From NCBI RefSeq assembly GCF_030814015.1, contig NZ_JAUSUL010000005.1, positions 124,001 through 188,000 of the forward strand: a stretch of DNA of 64,000 nucleotides, written 5' to 3'. This DNA comes from Amorphus orientalis. Its GTDB lineage: Bacteria; Pseudomonadota; Alphaproteobacteria; Rhizobiales; Amorphaceae. Shown here piece by piece: positions 26,424 to 34,970 of the stretch (positions are counted from its first letter, which is position 1; every line of letters starts with the position of its first letter). Both the position numbers and the translations under genes were made by a program. The notes under the pieces were generated by a model that was not told where the DNA came from, did no database searches, and saw nothing but the letters and a program-made list of their open reading frames with translations.

Positions 26424-26669
26424 GGCTTCGTTTCCGTGGAAGACCGGTTCGGCTTGGGGCCGGCCGGCTGGACTGTCCGAACGGACGGAAGGGGCGTTCC
26501 GCCGCCAGAGCCTGGCGGCACCGCGCGGCGATCGTCGCACCGGCTGCGGCGCGATCATACCGAAGCCGGTGCGGCTTTTCTCCACCCCTCTCGTCAGGTC
26601 GATCAGAAATAGACAGTCCGGCGGAACCGGCAAGGCGCCGGACGGTCATTCCGGGAGGATGTCCGAAAT
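26424..26669. promoter_or_regulatory. Gap upstream of the DUF2169 operon, presumed promoter
   Basis: A 246-nt stretch between the end of the formylglycine-enzyme gene and the DUF2169 start, both on the minus strand. The DUF2169 frame is open through most of it but the family domain starts only at 26423. No clear sigma-70 hexamers could be assigned. It most likely holds the promoter of the DUF2169 operon. Confidence 0.3.
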
Positions 26670-27717
26670 TTAACGCGCGCCACCGGCCGGGCGGACGGTG
26701 CGGAAGCCGATGTGGTTGGAGCCGAGCGCCAGTTCCTGGGGCTGGCGCGCCGACGGGCGGAACCGGGCGCAATAGACGGGCGCGCAGAGCCACGACCCGC
26801 CCTTGACCGTGACCTGGGGGCCGAGTGCGGTTCCGAAGCGCCGCGCCTCGCCCAGCGTCGGACCGAGCGGATCTGTGGCCGACCCGGCGGGATGTCCGGG
26901 GACCCACCAGTTCTGGACGAATTCCCAGACATTGCCGGCCATGTCGTAGAGCCCGTAGCCGTTTGCCTCATAGCAGCCGACCTTCGCCGTACCGTGGGCA
27001 CCGTCGATCGCCTCGTCCTCGGTCGGGAACGCCCCCTGCCAGGTGTTGGCCTTGGTCCCGTCGGTCTCGTCGTAGGTGTCGCCCCAGGTGTATCTGGCGT
27101 CCTCCAGGCCGCCGCGCGCGGCGTATTCCCACTGCGCTTCGGTCGGCAGCGCCCGCCCCGCCCACTGGGCGTAGGCATAGGCGTCCTCGACGGAGACCTG
27201 CACCACGGGATGGTGCTCGCGGCCCGCGATCGAGCTTCCCGGCCCCTCCGGATGGCGCCAGTCCGCCCCCTCCACCCAGCGCCACCACCGGCTCACGTCG
27301 GTGAAATCGTCGACCGGCTCGGTCGGCGGCGCGAACACCATGCCGCCAGGCTTGAGCAGCGTGTCCGGCAGCTTGCCGCGACCGGCTTCGCCGATCCCGC
27401 GTTCGGCAATGGTGACATTCATCCACGAACCGCGCGAACTGGGCGTTCGTCACCTCGGTCCGGTCGATATAGAAATCGGAGACCTCGACGGGGTGGGCCT
27501 TGCGCTCCTCTGGCCGTTCGCTGTCGGAGCCCATGAGGAAGCGCCCGCCCTCGATGAAGACCTCGCCGCTGGCCTCCGCCCGCTGCGGGCAGGCCTCGAC
27601 GGCGACGGCGGCCGGGGCCGCCCGTGCCGGCTGGTCCCAGAGCGTATAGGCGCCTCCCGCCGCCGCAGCCGAAAGGGCCAGCGCGGAAAGAAGAACGGCG
27701 TCATGGCGGTTCAGCAT
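26670..27717 (-). pseudogene. Formylglycine-generating enzyme (SUMF1-like), frame broken near 27420
   Basis: Two frames together encode one exported or membrane-anchored FGE, which converts a sulfatase active-site Cys to formylglycine. The 5' part (27717 to about 27424) has a signal or anchor segment (VLLSALALSAAAAGGAYTLW), FIEGGRFLMGSDSERP and DRTEVTNAQFARFVDE. The 3' part (from about 27420) continues VTIAERG, then DVSRWWRWVEGADWRHPEGP and LPTEAQWEYAARGG. It includes the catalytic cysteine pair (SWLCAPVYCARFR, spaced as in aerobic FGE) and GSNHIGFRTVR. The expected Thr-Gly-Tyr before VTIAERG is absent and one T remains, so about 8 nt seem lost. It could be a real mutation or an assembly error. 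Next to a sulfatase gene. Confidence 0.8.
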
Positions 27718-27901
27718 CGGGTCGTCTCCGGTCTGGCGGAGAAAAGCGGGAGCGGTGGCCCCCCGCTGCTACGGGTGAGAGCGATCATGGCGCCGGACCG
27801 ATCCGTCGCGACCGTCAGGGCATTCACTCCGGTCGTGCGGCTTTGTGAGCCCCCGGACGCGGTGTCCTTTTCGGCACTGATCGCGATGTCTCCGGAGTCG
27901 T

Positions 27902-27930
27902 CGACGGGCGGGGTATCCGCCCGCCCGTCG
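27902..27930 (-). terminator. Hairpin downstream of the arylsulfatase gene
   Basis: Perfect 11-bp inverted repeat CGACGGGCGGG / CCCGCCCGTCG with a 7-nt loop, 47 nt after the sulfatase stop. No T-run follows on the minus strand, so it is either a weak terminator or an mRNA 3' end. The rest of the 259-nt gap (27718-27976) shows no gene. Confidence 0.4.
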
Positions 27931-27976
27931 ATCGGTTCGATGGACGTCCGTCGGGACGCCTCGGCTTCCGGCCGGT

Positions 27977-29563
27977 CTACTGCACCATTCCGCTCAAGCT
28001 CTGCTCCAGCTCTTCCTGGATCTGATCGACGGAGAAGCTCGCGGCCCGCTGTGAGGGCGGGTACTCCTCGAAGGTGGACAGGAACCGGGCCACTTCGGCC
28101 TGCGCCGGCACCAGCAGGAAGGAGTGCTCCAGCACCCAGTCCCAGTAGGTGTTCGACGTGATGTCCGCCCGCTCGTAGGGGTCGGACCGCAGATCGAAGA
28201 TCTTCGGCACCCGCAGGGCGGTAAACGGCTCGGCCCAGACCTGCATCGTGCCGGGCATGCGCTGCTCCTGGAACACCGTTTTCCAGTTCTCGTACCTCAG
28301 GGCGACCAGAACACCGTCGTCATTGAAGTAGAAGAACTCGTTGCGGGCGCTCTCGTCGCTGTCTCCGGTCAGATAGGCAAGCTGATTGTAGCCATCGAGA
28401 TGGACCTTGTAGTCCTTCCCGTCGATGGACGTGCCGTCCAGCAACCGCTGCTTGATATCGGGGTCCCCGGCCGCCGCCATCAGCGTCGGAAACCAGTCGA
28501 GCCCCGAGAAGATGCCGTTCCTGACGGAACCGGGCTCGATATGGCCGGGCCAGCGGATCAGCGCCGGGACGCGGAAGGCGCCTTCCCAGTTGGTGTTCTT
28601 CTCGCTGCGGAACGGGGTCGTGCCGGCATCGGGCCAGGAGTTCTGATGCGGGCCGTTGTCGGTCGTGTAGACCACGATCGTGTTGTCGGCGACGCCCAGC
28701 TCATCCAGCTTTGCCAGCACCTGGCCGATGAGCGCGTCATGCTCGATCATGCCGTCGGCATACTCGGTCAGCGCGGTGAGGCCCGGCTCGCTGCGGTTTT
28801 CCTCGCGCACATGGGTGCGGAAATGCATCCGCGTGGTGTTGAACCAGGTGAAGAACGGTTTCCCCTGCTCCACCTGCCGCTCCATGAAGTCCATCGCCGC
28901 CGCGGCCGTCTCGTCGTCGACGGTCTCCATCCGCTTCTTGGTGAGCGGACCGGTGTCCTCGATCTCGCCGTCGGCCGAGGAGCGGATCACGCCGCGCGGT
29001 CCGTATTGTTCCCGGAAGGCCGGATCGCGCGGATAGTTGCGGTTCTCCGGCTCCTCCTCGGCATTCAGGTGGTAGAGGTTGCCGAAGAACTCGTCGAAGC
29101 CGTGGTTGGTCGGCAGGAACTCGTCGCGGTCGCCCAGGTGGTTCTTGCCGAACTGGCCGGTCGCATAGCCGAGATCCCTGAGGGCGGAGGCGAGTGTCAC
29201 GTCGTCGTCGCGCAGGCCCAAGTCGGCGCCGGGAAGCCCGACCTTGGAGAGGCCCGTGCGCAGGGTCGACTGGCCGGTGATGAAGGTCGAACGGCCCGCA
29301 GTGCAGCTCTGCTCGGCATAATAGTCGGTGAATTTGATGCCATCGGCAGCAATGCTGTCGATGTTCGGCGTCCGATACCCCATCAACCCGAAGCTGTAGG
29401 TCGACAGGTTGGTCTGACCGATGTCGTCGCCGAAGATCACCAGGATATTCGGACGGCTCTGTTCCTGAGCTGTGTCCTGTGCCGAACTTTCCTGCGCATG
29501 CGCCCCGGATGCCGAGAGTACAGCCACCCCGAGGACGGCGGTGATGGATACGAGCCGTCTCAT
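27977..29563 (-). CDS. Exported arylsulfatase
   Basis: 528-residue type I sulfatase that hydrolyses sulfate esters, predicted periplasmic (signal peptide MRRLVSITAVLGVAVLSASG, cleavage after AHAQ). It has the metal site NILVIFGDDIGQTNLS, the nucleophile motif EQSCTAGRSTFITGQ and a second metal region VYTTDNGPHQNSWPDAG. The motif is Cys-x-Ala-x-Arg where Pro is more usual; Cys needs conversion to formylglycine, consistent with the adjacent FGE gene. Ribosome site GGAGG before the ATG at 29563. It is divergent from an AraC regulator that likely controls it. Confidence 0.93.
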   Translation of the reverse strand: MRRLVSITAVLGVAVLSASGAHAQESSAQDTAQEQSRPNILVIFGDDIGQTNLSTYSFGLMGYRTPNIDSIAADGIKFTDYYAEQSCTAGRSTFITGQSTLRTGLSKVGLPGADLGLRDDDVTLASALRDLGYATGQFGKNHLGDRDEFLPTNHGFDEFFGNLYHLNAEEEPENRNYPRDPAFREQYGPRGVIRSSADGEIEDTGPLTKKRMETVDDETAAAAMDFMERQVEQGKPFFTWFNTTRMHFRTHVREENRSEPGLTALTEYADGMIEHDALIGQVLAKLDELGVADNTIVVYTTDNGPHQNSWPDAGTTPFRSEKNTNWEGAFRVPALIRWPGHIEPGSVRNGIFSGLDWFPTLMAAAGDPDIKQRLLDGTSIDGKDYKVHLDGYNQLAYLTGDSDESARNEFFYFNDDGVLVALRYENWKTVFQEQRMPGTMQVWAEPFTALRVPKIFDLRSDPYERADITSNTYWDWVLEHSFLLVPAQAEVARFLSTFEEYPPSQRAASFSVDQIQEELEQSLSGMVQ

Positions 29564-29682
29564 TGATACACCTCCCAATGCCACAATTTCATGCGACCCA
29601 CGTACAAAACCTGAGTTTGCCTCGGGGGCATGACAAACAAAAGTAGAGTTATCGGTCATTTTGCGCCAAATGGGAGAGGCGC
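29564..29682. promoter_or_regulatory. Divergent promoter region, sulfatase / AraC
   Basis: A 119-nt gap between divergent genes that must hold both promoters and presumably the AraC binding site. It is more AT-rich than its surroundings, but I could not assign hexamers or an operator with confidence. Confidence 0.45.
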
Positions 29683-30669
29683 ATGGCTCAGCCACTGCCG
29701 CCGATGACGTCTGCCACCGGCATGGGACCGTTGCCGGAATTCCTCGCCGACCTGGGGGGCCGCGAGGCCATCCACCGCGTCTTCGAACGTGCCGACCTTC
29801 CCGTCGCCCTGATCGAGATGAGGCAGACGCGGCTGCCCATGTCCGCGCTGGTCCGGCTGTTCGCCGAGGCAACGGACGTGGCCGGCGATCCGCTTTTCGG
29901 ACTGCGCGTCGGCTTCGCCATGGAACCGGAGGACTACGGACTGTGGATGCGCTACGGCCTTGGAGCGCTCACCCTGCGGACCGCCATCGCCCGCCTGTCG
30001 TGCACCATGGCCCTGCATCAGTCCGGTCCGGCGATCACCCTGGGCGGTACCGGTGACATCTTCGTCTGGCGCTACGTGCCGCCGCCATTTCCAGGCCTCG
30101 ACGCGGCGCACCATGCGGACCACGTCGTCCCGACGATGCTCAAGTTCGCGCGCCGCTATCTGGGGGCCGACTGGACCCCTGCGTGGATCGAGGTTCCTTA
30201 CGTCCGGGATCCTTACGCCGGATCCAGGGAGGAGAAGACCAGCACCGATTGGCGCTTTGGTGGCGCCGGGATCGGCCTGCCGCTGACACGGGAGGAACTA
30301 ACCCGTCCCCGTCCCATCGCACCGGATCCGGCCAGTATGTCGATCACCCTCCGGGACGTGCGCGCCGCCATGCGAAACCGCCCCCCCACATTCGCAACCG
30401 CCGTCGGCGATCTGATCAGCCTCGCCCTGCTGGAGGGGCGCACCGATATGGACACCGTGGCTGCCCGACTGGATCTGCCGGTGCGGACGTTGCAGCGACG
30501 GCTCTCGGAAGACGGCACGACGTACAGATGGGTGCTGGACGGGGTGCGTCGGACCAGGGCCGCGGAGCTTTCGGCCGGCGGCGGTCTGCGGATCGCCAGG
30601 ATCGCAACGGTACTCGGCTACGCCGATCCCTCCAACTACCGGCGCGCAGCCAGGCGGTGGACGGACTGA
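29683..30669 (+). CDS. AraC family transcriptional regulator, C-terminus probably frameshifted
   Basis: 328 residues. The N-terminal 190 residues match the AraC arabinose-binding-like domain of OruR/ArgR-type regulators (MRQTRLPMSALVRLFAEATD, GDPLFGLRVGFAM). The C-terminus has the two helix-turn-helix units (MDTVAARLDLPVRTLQRRLS, IARIATVLGYADPSNYRRAA). The frame stops right after RRWTD, where family members continue RWTGxTPxxYR. Inserting one base would read GLTPTA, so a 1-nt deletion seems to have removed about 10 tail residues. Both DNA-binding helices remain. Likely regulates the divergent sulfatase gene. Confidence 0.88.
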   Translation: MAQPLPPMTSATGMGPLPEFLADLGGREAIHRVFERADLPVALIEMRQTRLPMSALVRLFAEATDVAGDPLFGLRVGFAMEPEDYGLWMRYGLGALTLRTAIARLSCTMALHQSGPAITLGGTGDIFVWRYVPPPFPGLDAAHHADHVVPTMLKFARRYLGADWTPAWIEVPYVRDPYAGSREEKTSTDWRFGGAGIGLPLTREELTRPRPIAPDPASMSITLRDVRAAMRNRPPTFATAVGDLISLALLEGRTDMDTVAARLDLPVRTLQRRLSEDGTTYRWVLDGVRRTRAAELSAGGGLRIARIATVLGYADPSNYRRAARRWTD

Positions 30670-30750
30670 CCCCGACGGCGACGACTGCAACCGGCCTGCT
30701 GTCGGCGAACCAGCCACGCGGACGCGGAGGCGCGCACCGGGCCGGGCTTA

Positions 30751-32592
30751 TCAGAACGCGATCGAGACGTTCAGGTGGCCTTCCCAGATGTCGAGATTGG
30801 CCTGGCCGAAGCTTCGGTATGCGCCGCTCGTCTCCACCTGCACCACGTTCGAAAACAGCATCCGGGCGCCGACTTCCAGCGAACCGGCCCAGGGCGACGG
30901 CGTCGCCAGCGCCAGATCCCCGGTCAGGATCGCGCCGTCGTTGGGTCGCTCATACTCGTAGTCGATGCCGATTTCCGCGAACGGCATGATCGCGTTGCCG
31001 TCGGGAAGAACGAACAGGCGGCTCACTTCCGCGGAGACCGTCGCCACCCCGTAGCCGAAGCTGTCGCCCGGGATCTCGACCGCCACCGGGCGCCCGCGCA
31101 CCGTTCCGGCGAGATCGTAGGTCTCCGTGTCGATGTACGAATATGTCGCCGTCAGCTTCGGGCGCACGAAGAAGCCGTGCACCATGTATTGACCGTAGAG
31201 GTCGACGGTGGCGGTCGCCTGTCGGGTCCGATAGCTGCCATCGAGTACGCTGAGGCTCAGGTCGCTGTCCGACAGTCCGACGCTCAGCGAAGCATCTGCC
31301 GCCCAGTGCTGGGATAGCCGGAAGGCCACGTAGGGACCGACCGAGACGCCCTGGGTATCGACTTCCATCGATCCGTCGTAGCCGGTGGTCCGGCCCTGAT
31401 CGAAAGAGAGGGTCATGCCCAGAATCAGGTTCTCGGTGACGCGCCGGTCGAGACCGATGGCCGCGCTGCCGAGCAGAGATTCCATGTCGAGACCGAAGCG
31501 GCGATCGGAGACACCGATCAGCTTTGCATCGGACCAGGCATTCCACAGGCTGACCGGAGTGAGGTCACGGCCGGGCGTGAGCGGCGGCCCCTGCAACAGG
31601 GCCGGCACGCAGCGGCGGCGGCGCTCCTCCAGGGCTTCGTCGGACAGCCGCTCGTCGACAGCGTCGAAACACGGATCTTCCGGCACCCCCGCCTGCTCTG
31701 CCGCCATTCCTTCGTTCTGGGTCGGAGAAACGGGCCGTGGATAGCCCCCGGGACCATGCGGCTGCGACGGGTCCGGCGGCTGGACCGGCGTGACGGGACG
31801 TGAGCCGACGGGAGGAACGACACCACCGGGATCGGTGGGGCCTCCGCCTCCGGGCGGAAGCGTGCCGATCGGCGGAGTGACACCTCCCCCGGGTCGCGAC
31901 GGCAGCGTCCCGACGGGAGGCACCACCCCGCTCGGTGGACGGCTCGGAACGCCCGGGGTCACGCCACTGGGCGGACGCGTCGCAATCGGCGGGGTCACTC
32001 CAGCGCCCGGCCGGGACGGCAGACGCGCGATCGGTGGGGTCGCCCCTCCGCCCGGAAGCGAGGGAAGCTGAAAATCGGGAAACAGGGACCCGATCGGCGG
32101 CAAGACGATGCCCGGCAACGTCACGTTCGGCGGCAGAGCGATCCCGCCCCTCTGGTTCTGGGTGTCGATCAGACAGGGTTTGTTGCCGCCGGTGGAAAAC
32201 AGCCGGTGAGTTCCGCCGTTTCCCGACGAGACGACCGGCGACCGCGACACATGGAGCCCTTTGCGCGCCTGGGACCAGTCGTCGACCACCTGACTGCCCT
32301 GTGCAGCCTCGAGCTCGAAATCGCCGGCGACGGTTCCCGATAGCCAGATCGACTGCGAGCTGTCTGTCGAGTTGCCGAGGTAGCGAAGGCCGCCCTGGTC
32401 GCGGCAGTTCTGGGCATCAGCGGAGTTCAGCGTCGCATCCACGAGACCCGCCAACGCGAACACGACAACGGCCGAAGACGCCGTTGACGCCGCCCAGCGG
32501 AACGTCCCCGCAGTTCGTCCCGAGGACCAATCGGCGGTGGATATGGCGCCGCACGTGGGTTCACCGCTCTTTCCGCTGAAGCAGACGTCCAT
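30751..32592 (-). CDS. Autotransporter-like outer-membrane protein with Pro/Gly-rich passenger
   Basis: 613 residues. An extended N-region of about 30 residues precedes the signal segment (SSAVVVFALAGLVDATLNS). A short head domain follows, then a Pro/Gly-rich repeated region (about residues 165-285) with units such as LPSRPGGGVTPPIGTLP. The last 250 residues form a beta-barrel with alternating strands (LILGMTLSFDQGRTTGYDG, WAADASLSVGLSDSDLSLSV) ending in Phe (GHLNVSIAF), the usual outer-membrane assembly signal. Start chosen at the ATG at 32592 with GGAGGG 5 nt upstream. Surface display or adhesion is likely; there is no protease motif. Confidence 0.82.
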   Translation of the reverse strand: MDVCFSGKSGEPTCGAISTADWSSGRTAGTFRWAASTASSAVVVFALAGLVDATLNSADAQNCRDQGGLRYLGNSTDSSQSIWLSGTVAGDFELEAAQGSQVVDDWSQARKGLHVSRSPVVSSGNGGTHRLFSTGGNKPCLIDTQNQRGGIALPPNVTLPGIVLPPIGSLFPDFQLPSLPGGGATPPIARLPSRPGAGVTPPIATRPPSGVTPGVPSRPPSGVVPPVGTLPSRPGGGVTPPIGTLPPGGGGPTDPGGVVPPVGSRPVTPVQPPDPSQPHGPGGYPRPVSPTQNEGMAAEQAGVPEDPCFDAVDERLSDEALEERRRRCVPALLQGPPLTPGRDLTPVSLWNAWSDAKLIGVSDRRFGLDMESLLGSAAIGLDRRVTENLILGMTLSFDQGRTTGYDGSMEVDTQGVSVGPYVAFRLSQHWAADASLSVGLSDSDLSLSVLDGSYRTRQATATVDLYGQYMVHGFFVRPKLTATYSYIDTETYDLAGTVRGRPVAVEIPGDSFGYGVATVSAEVSRLFVLPDGNAIMPFAEIGIDYEYERPNDGAILTGDLALATPSPWAGSLEVGARMLFSNVVQVETSGAYRSFGQANLDIWEGHLNVSIAF

Positions 32593-32929
32593 CCCATCCC
32601 TCCAGCTGAAAAAGGCGATTGAATCACCCTCTGCGTGTATCACCATCGGCGATAGACCGTGTGAATGCAAACTGACTGGCCCGTCTTTTCAGGCTGCACC
32701 GTGGGCCATGGTGCCGGCGGATGCGCCTGCGGCAGCCCGCGGTGCCGCAGAGGCGGACAACCGGTTTGACCGAACGCGCGTCCACGCGACGTCATAGGTC
32801 TAGAGGCGCGACGCATCCTGCCAGGCGATCTTTCGGAACGATCCGCCGGCGATGCCGTCCTGTTCGTCCGCCCCCTCAAGTCAGGTTGCCGGTCGGCCGT
32901 CGGGGGTCCCAACCCGTCGGCACCTCGGA
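32593..32929. other. 337-nt gap, no gene seen
   Basis: Non-coding stretch between the autotransporter start and the end of the HTH regulator gene, both on the minus strand. It contains GC-rich local inverted repeats around 32725-32760, but no supported ORF, RNA gene or clear terminator. It presumably includes the autotransporter promoter. Confidence 0.4.
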
Positions 32930-33739
32930 TTACACGCGTGCCAGAAAGGCCAGCTCATGGGGCTGGATATCGCACGTGATGCGACGACGGATCTCCGGGT
33001 CGATCCGATCGTCCTCTTCGGCGTAGAGGTCGCAACCGCGCATGGCCTGGCGCAGATCGATGTCGTTGCCGAGATATTCCAGCACGACCCGATAGCAGGC
33101 GATCTCGCGCCCCGACGACCGCGTCACGCCCACGGTCAGCCCGGGCAGAAGTTGCGGCTGATCCTCTTCGTATGGGTAAAGAATGCTGAGCCAGAGCGCG
33201 CGACCGATCGTGGATTCCCGCTCGAACATGACGATCTTGTCGCCGGTGTGAACGAAGATGCCGTTGTACTTCTTGACCCGAACCCGCGGATCGCGCGGAT
33301 AACGTTCCAGGTTGCGGCTGACGATAAAGCCATTCTGTTCGTACACGTGGCATAAGCCGCGCAGAATATAACCTGGATACTCAAGCGGCATGAAGTAGTT
33401 GTGGTAGTAGCCCACCTTCTTGAGAAGCGGCTCCACGCTGTCGCTGGTCAGGAAAAGCGTCCTGCGGATTTCTTCGGTGAGTTCGGAGATGTTGGGAGCG
33501 ATCGGTCTGCGGATGCTGAGGAGCTTCCGGAACGCCTCGTGTCCCATCAGCAGTTCGTAGTCCTCCAGCCCGAAATGATCCGCGATGCGGCGCACGTTGG
33601 CGAGACCCGGCCGCGATGTCCCCGCAAGGTATCTGGTGAACTGCTGCCGGTTGATTCCGATCTGGCGGCACACCGCCGAGATCGACCGTCCATAGCTGCA
33701 CAGCAATCTCAGATTGGCTGGAAGATCCTCGGCGCTCAT
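32930..33739 (-). CDS. XRE-like helix-turn-helix transcriptional regulator
   Basis: 269 residues. The N-terminal Cro/C1-type HTH covers about residues 8-62 (YGRSISAVCRQIGINRQQFT, RYLAGTSRPGLANVRRIADH). The C-terminal 200 residues are a conserved but unnamed domain (GYYHNYFMPLEYPGYILRGL, VKKYNGIFVHTGDKIVMFER) that probably senses a ligand. The gene is divergent from the polyamine-type ABC importer, which it likely controls. The start at 33739 has GGGGAA upstream. Confidence 0.85.
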   Translation of the reverse strand: MSAEDLPANLRLLCSYGRSISAVCRQIGINRQQFTRYLAGTSRPGLANVRRIADHFGLEDYELLMGHEAFRKLLSIRRPIAPNISELTEEIRRTLFLTSDSVEPLLKKVGYYHNYFMPLEYPGYILRGLCHVYEQNGFIVSRNLERYPRDPRVRVKKYNGIFVHTGDKIVMFERESTIGRALWLSILYPYEEDQPQLLPGLTVGVTRSSGREIACYRVVLEYLGNDIDLRQAMRGCDLYAEEDDRIDPEIRRRITCDIQPHELAFLARV

Positions 33740-33757
33740 TTGCTTTCCCCCACATCT

Positions 33758-33794
33758 GACGCGAATTGACGCTCTTTAGAACACACTTCGCGTC
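33758..33794. promoter_or_regulatory. Inverted-repeat operator candidate between HTH and ABC genes
   Basis: GACGCGAA (33758-33765) and TTCGCGTC (33787-33794) are an exact 8-bp inverted repeat separated by 21 nt, within the 160-nt divergent promoter. Half-site centres are 29 bp apart, just under three turns. Suggested binding site of the adjacent HTH regulator; inference. Confidence 0.4.
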
Positions 33795-33899
33795 TGCGGC
33801 GCCATTGTTATTGTGCACCGCACCCCTTTAGGCTTTCCCCAACGACGAGAGCGGCCCACCGGCCGGAACCACTCCGCTTCCAGAACAGGGGATCGATCA

Positions 33900-34970
33900 A
33901 TGACCCAGTTTCGCACCGTACCGCGTCGCATTCCGAAAGGCCGCCGGCTGTTGGCGGCCGGCGCCATGGCGCTCACGGTCTCCGCAACCAGCGTCAGCGC
34001 TCAGGAGCTCAACATCCTGACCTGGGAAGGCTACGCCGAGGACGCCTGGATCGATCAGTTCGAGGAAGAGTTCGGCATCACCGTGAACCCGACCTATGTC
34101 GGCTCCAACGACGAATACATGGCGGCGCTTGCCGCCGGCGACAGTCAGTACGATTCCGTCGTGATCGTCAGTTCGCTTGCCCAGCCGGCCATCAAGGCAG
34201 GCTTCGTCGAGCCGCTCGATCTGTCCAAGATCCCGAACTTCGAGAACGTATCGCCCGAGTTCCGCAGGATCGCGTTCCTGAAGGACGGCGACACCCAGTA
34301 CGGCGCGCCGTACTTCTGGGACATCCAGCCGGTGACCTATCTCGCCGACGAGGTCGAGGAGTGCAGCTTCGAGGTCCTCTTCGACGAGAAGTACAAGGGC
34401 AAGATCGCCATGTGGGACGACGTGTCCACCATCGGCGACGTCGCCAGCTACATGGGCTTTGAGGACATCTGGAACCTGAGCGACGATCAGCTCGAACAGG
34501 TCAAGCAGAAGATGATCGAGCAGAAGCCCCTGATCAGGCGCTACTGGTCCACGGGCGGCGAGATCATCGAGCTGATGACCAGCGGAGAGGTCGTCGCCAC
34601 GAACAGCTGGAGCTACGTCACCGAAGCCCTGAAGGACGAAGGCGTCAACGCAGCGCAGTGCGCCCCCGCGCGGCCCACGGCCTGGCTGGATTCGCTGTTC
34701 ATCGTGAAGGGGACCGAGCACCCCGAGCTGGTGCACGAGTTCATCAACTTCATGCTGCGGCCGGACATCGCCGCCAAGGTCTATGACGTAAGCGGGTTCA
34801 GCTTCACCGTGCGCGAGGCCGAAGAGCATCTTCCGGACGGCGCGCTCGAGGGCACCAACCTCGCCAAGGGCCCGGAGTTCGTGGAGAACCTGTCGTTCTG
34901 GGGCGAGATCCCGCGCCGCAGCCGCTATCTGGAGGTCTGGAACGAGGTCAAGGCCGCGACCGTCGAATGA
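33900..34970 (+). CDS. Polyamine-type ABC transporter substrate-binding protein (PotD/F-like)
   Basis: 356-residue periplasmic receptor with signal peptide ending SVSAQ near residue 38. Family patterns are LNILTWEGYAEDAWIDQFEE, the two-lobed hinge YGAPYFWDIQPVTYLADEV, IAMWDDVSTIGDVASYMGF and the late PRRSRYLEVWNEV. Start at 33900, with AGGGGATC about 9 nt upstream. It heads a five-gene operon (receptor, ATPase, two permeases, hydrolase). The ligand could be a polyamine or another amine; not decided by sequence. Confidence 0.92.
   Translation: MTQFRTVPRRIPKGRRLLAAGAMALTVSATSVSAQELNILTWEGYAEDAWIDQFEEEFGITVNPTYVGSNDEYMAALAAGDSQYDSVVIVSSLAQPAIKAGFVEPLDLSKIPNFENVSPEFRRIAFLKDGDTQYGAPYFWDIQPVTYLADEVEECSFEVLFDEKYKGKIAMWDDVSTIGDVASYMGFEDIWNLSDDQLEQVKQKMIEQKPLIRRYWSTGGEIIELMTSGEVVATNSWSYVTEALKDEGVNAAQCAPARPTAWLDSLFIVKGTEHPELVHEFINFMLRPDIAAKVYDVSGFSFTVREAEEHLPDGALEGTNLAKGPEFVENLSFWGEIPRRSRYLEVWNEVKAATVE

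Noticed and set aside
26670..27717. Two separate genes, a short FGE and an unrelated exported protein
   Set aside because: The two frames cover complementary parts of one FGE family protein with the junction inside a conserved block, so one interrupted gene is the better reading.
31745..32090. Repeated GC-rich units resembling a VNTR or CRISPR array
   Set aside because: They encode the Pro/Gly-rich stalk of the autotransporter-like protein in a continuous frame.
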